Positions 60,001-64,000 of a stretch of 64,000 bases of DNA are shown here, one piece after another; the first letter of the stretch is position 1; every line of letters begins with the position of its first letter. The position numbers and the translations under genes were made by a program. The DNA is from Lateolabrax maculatus (lineage: Eukaryota; Chordata; Actinopteri; Acropomatiformes; Lateolabracidae). The stretch lies in the NCBI GenBank assembly GCA_031216445.1, contig CM062218.1, forward strand, positions 23,778,001 through 23,842,000, given 5' to 3'. Below the pieces are notes generated by a model. It was not told the origin of the DNA and did no database searches. It saw only the letters and a list, made by a program, of their open reading frames with translations.

Positions 60001-63000
60001 ACACAGTTCACAAACGTGACACTTCACACGCACACACAACTAACAATTCAAACACATGTGACACTTCACACACACGTGACATGTCACACACATACACATA
60101 CGTGACAATTCAGTCACACACATACACGTGACACATCTGACACACTTGACACTTCACACACAAACACACACGTGACACTTCACACCCACATGTTACACTT
60201 CACACACACACGCGTGACACTTCACACACACGTGACACTTCTGACACACACGTGACACTTCACACACACTCACGTGACACTTCACATACACTCGCGTGAC
60301 TCTTCACAAACACAGTTTACATACACGTGACACTTCTCACACACGTGACACTTCACACACACACTTCACACACACACTTCACACACGTGACACTTCACTT
60401 ACAGACAGTCACGTGACACTTCAAACACACACGTGACACACACGTGACACTTCACAAACACTCACGTGACACACACGTGACACTTCACAAACACTCACAC
60501 ACGGCACTTCACACACATACACATGTGACATCTCATACACACACGTGACACTTCACACACTCACATACACACACGTGACACTTCACACACGTGAGACACT
60601 TCACACACACTCAGGTGACACTTCTCTCACACACGACACACACGTGACATTTCACACAGACACACTCACGTGAAATTCACGCACACGCTACACTTCACGA
60701 ACACGCAGACGTTAAACTTCACGAGCATGCACATTACACTCCTCAAACACCAATTCACACACACATGTGACACTTCAAACACGTGACATGTCACAGACAT
60801 ACACATACGTGATAATTCAGTCACACACACAAACACTTGACACTTCTCACACACAAGTGACACTTCACACACACGACACTTCACTAACAGACACGTGACA
60901 TTTTCTACACACACGTGACACTTCACACACACTCACGTGACACTTCACAAACACACAGTTCACACACGTGACACTTCTCACACACACGTTACACTTCTAA
61001 CAAACACACATGACACTTCACACATACTCAGTCACGTGACACTTCACACACACACTCACGTGACACTTCAAACACACACATGACACACACGTGACACTTC
61101 ACAAACACTCACATGACACACACGTGACACTTCACAAACACTCACAGACATAGCATTTCACACACTCACGTAACACTGCACACACACTCACGTGACACTT
61201 CACACACACACAGTTCACACACGTGACACTCCTCACACACGTTACACTTCTAACAACCGCACGTGACACTTCACACATACTCAGACACGTGACACTTCTC
61301 ACACACACTCATGTGACCCTTCAAACACACACGTGACACACACGTGACAATTCACAAAGACTCACGTGACGCACGTGACACTTCACAAACACTCACGTGA
61401 CACACACGTGACACTTCAATCACAGACACATGACATTTCCTACACACACGTGACACTTAACACACACTCACGTGACACTTCACACACACATTCAAGTGAC
61501 ACTTCAAACACACACGTGACACACACGTGACACTTCACAAACACTCACATGACACACGTGACACTTCACAAACACTCACATGACACACACGTGACACTTC
61601 ACAAACACTCACGTGACATACACGTTACACTTCAGTCACAGACACGTGACATTTCCTACACACACGTGACACTTCACACACACTCACGTGACACTTCACA
61701 CACACACTCAAGTGACACGTCAAACACACACTTGACACACACGTGACACTTCACAAATACTCACATGACACGCACGTGACACTAAACAAACACTCACATG
61801 AAACACATGTGACACTTCACAAACACTCACGTGACACACACGTGACACTTCAGTCACCGACACGTGACATTTCCTACACACACGTGACACTTCACACACA
61901 CTCACGTGACACTTCACACACACACACTCAAGTGACACTTCAAACACACACGACACACACATGACACACACGTGACACTTCACAAACACTCACATGACAA
62001 ACACGTGACACTTCACAAACACTCACATGACACACACGTGACACTTCACAAACACTCACGTGACACTTCAAACACACACGTGACACACACGTGACACTTC
62101 ACAAACACTCACATGACACACGTGACACTTCACAAACACACACATGACACACACGTGACACTTCACACACTCACGTAACACTGCACACACTCAGGTGACA
62201 CTTCTCTCACACACACAAGTGACACTTCACACACATACACATGTGACATCCCATACACACACGTGACACTTCACACACACACACTCATGTGACACGTCAA
62301 ACACACACGTGACACACACGTGACACTACACACACTCACGTAACACTGCACACACTCAGGTGACACTTCTCTCACACACACAAGTGACACTTCACACACA
62401 CATACACATGTGACATCCCATACACACACGTGACACTTCACACACACACACTCATGTGACACGTCAAACACACACGTGACACACACGTGACACTTCACAC
62501 TCACATGACACACACGTGACACTAAACAAACACTCACAAGACACACACGTGAGACTTCACACACACTCATGTGACACTTCACACACACACACTCAAGTGA
62601 CACTTCAAACACACACGACACACGTGACACTTCACAAACACTCACATGACACACACGTGACACTTCACAAACACTCACATGACACACACGTGACACTTCA
62701 CAAACACTCACGTGACACACACGTGACACTTCACAAACACTCACGTGACACACACGTGACACTTCAGTCACAGACACGTGACATTTCCTACACACTCACG
62801 TGACACTTCACACAAACTCACGTGACACTTCAAACACACACGTGACACACACGTGACACTTCACAAACACTCACATGACACACACGTGACACTTCACAAA
62901 CACTCACATGACACACACGTGACACTTCAGTCACAGACACGTGACATTTCCTACACACTCACGTGACACTTCACACACACTCACGTGACACTTCACAAAC

Positions 63001-64000
63001 ACACAGTTCACACACGTGACACTCCTCACACACACGTTACACTTCTAACAAACACACGTGACACTTCACATATACTCAGACACGTGACACTTCACACACA
63101 CACACTCACGTGACACTTCAATCACACAGGTGAGACACACGTGACACTTCACAAACACTCACATGACACACACGTGACACTTCACAAACACTCACATGAC
63201 ACACGTGACACTTCACAAACACTCACATGACACACATGTGACACTTCACAAACACTCACGTGACATACACGTTACACTTCAGTCACAGACACGTGACATT
63301 TCCTACACACACGTGACACTTCACACACACTCACGTGACACTTCACACACACACTCAAGTGACACGTCAAACACACACTTGACACACGTGACACTTCACA
63401 AACACTCACATGAAACACATGTGACACTTCACAAACACTCACGTGACACACACGTGACACTTCAGTCACCGACACGTGACATTTCCTACACACACGTGAC
63501 ACTTCACACACACTCACGTGACACTTCACACACACACTCAAGTGACACTTCAAACACACACATGACACACACATGACACACACGTGACACTTCACAAACA
63601 CTCACATGACAAACACGTGACACTTCACAAACACTCACATGACACACACGTGACACTTCACAAACACTCACGTGACACTTCAAACACACACGTGACACAC
63701 ACGTGACACTTCACAAACACTCACATGACACACACGTGACACTTCACAAACACACACATGACACACAAGTGACACTTCACACACTCACGTAACACTGCAC
63801 ACACTCAGGTGACACTTCTCTCACACACACAAGTGACACTTCACACACACACACACATGTGACATCCCATACACACACGTGACACTTCAGTCACAGACAC
63901 GTGACATTACCTACACACACACTCAAGTGACACTTCAAACACACGACACACACGTGACACTTCACAAACACTCACATGACACACGTGACACTTCACAAAC
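48071..64000. repeat. CACGTG-rich satellite array, right block
   Basis: About 16 kb of the same family as 1-4500 and in the same orientation, reaching the window edge. Besides the approximately 18-bp unit there are longer recurrent blocks. One has GAGCATGCACATTA at 50673, 51359, 52798, 55083, 55843, 57877, 58371, 58658 and 60723. Another is CAGTCACAGACACGTGACAT-like (many times after 52370). Another has ACATCCCATACACACACG near 56562, 56732, 62247, 62415 and 63865. These give a higher-order structure and several kilobase-scale duplications. Frames on both strands are by-products of the repeat. Confidence 0.95.

Noticed and set aside
1..64000. CRISPR array
   Set aside because: The short repeats are contiguous and variable, without regular unique spacers, no Cas genes are present, and the host is a vertebrate.

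Overview
The window looks like teleost fish genomic DNA. The evidence is two trace amine-associated receptor (TAAR) loci of fish type, a gene of the fish-typical C2H2 zinc finger/SAMD3-like group, and several repeat families with the layout of fish L2/CR1-type LINEs, a tRNA-derived SINE, hAT-like elements and endogenous retroviruses (ERVs). It is a gene-poor, repeat-dominated stretch. The species was not identified.

Layout. Positions 1-4500 and 48075-64000 are one satellite family with an approximately 18-bp unit, CACACGTGACACTTCACA, rich in the palindrome CACGTG. A smaller piece at 5180-6040 lies in the opposite orientation, beside a LINE tail and around a SINE. Positions 6.0-11.1 kb are non-coding with an antisense, decayed LINE. 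Positions 11.2-15.2 kb form a small TAAR cluster: one intact TAAR1-like gene, one truncated TAAR relic, and one nearly full-length TAAR whose diamine-type acidic residues are still present but whose frame is broken by two single-base insertions. Positions 18.0-21.3 kb hold a multi-exon C2H2/SAMD3-like gene with good splice sites but a frameshift and a stop. A second, separate terminal exon of the same family lies at 26.1 kb.

Positions 22-31 kb contain two decayed ERV pol regions and a solo LTR with a 5-bp target duplication. At 32.25-33.98 kb a LINE tail was hit at, or next to, the same palindromic octamer GTCTAGAC by two DNA transposons lying head to tail. From 34.5 to 48.07 kb an approximately 148-bp satellite acts as a landing zone. 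A gypsy/ERV-like solo LTR, a 9.4-kb ERV with both LTRs, and an L2-like LINE are inserted in it, and satellite monomers resume after each one.

The ERV at 36943-46367 (minus strand) is the most complete mobile element. It has near-identical LTRs, a 4-bp target duplication, a polypurine tract, an intact gag, and a protease frame that continues from gag after a single amber codon, as in gamma- and epsilonretroviruses. Its pol is frameshifted, the RNase H region is missing and no env was recognised, so it cannot act on its own as it stands. The only clearly intact host gene is the TAAR1-like receptor. No bacterial-type operon, CRISPR array, rRNA or intact tRNA was seen.
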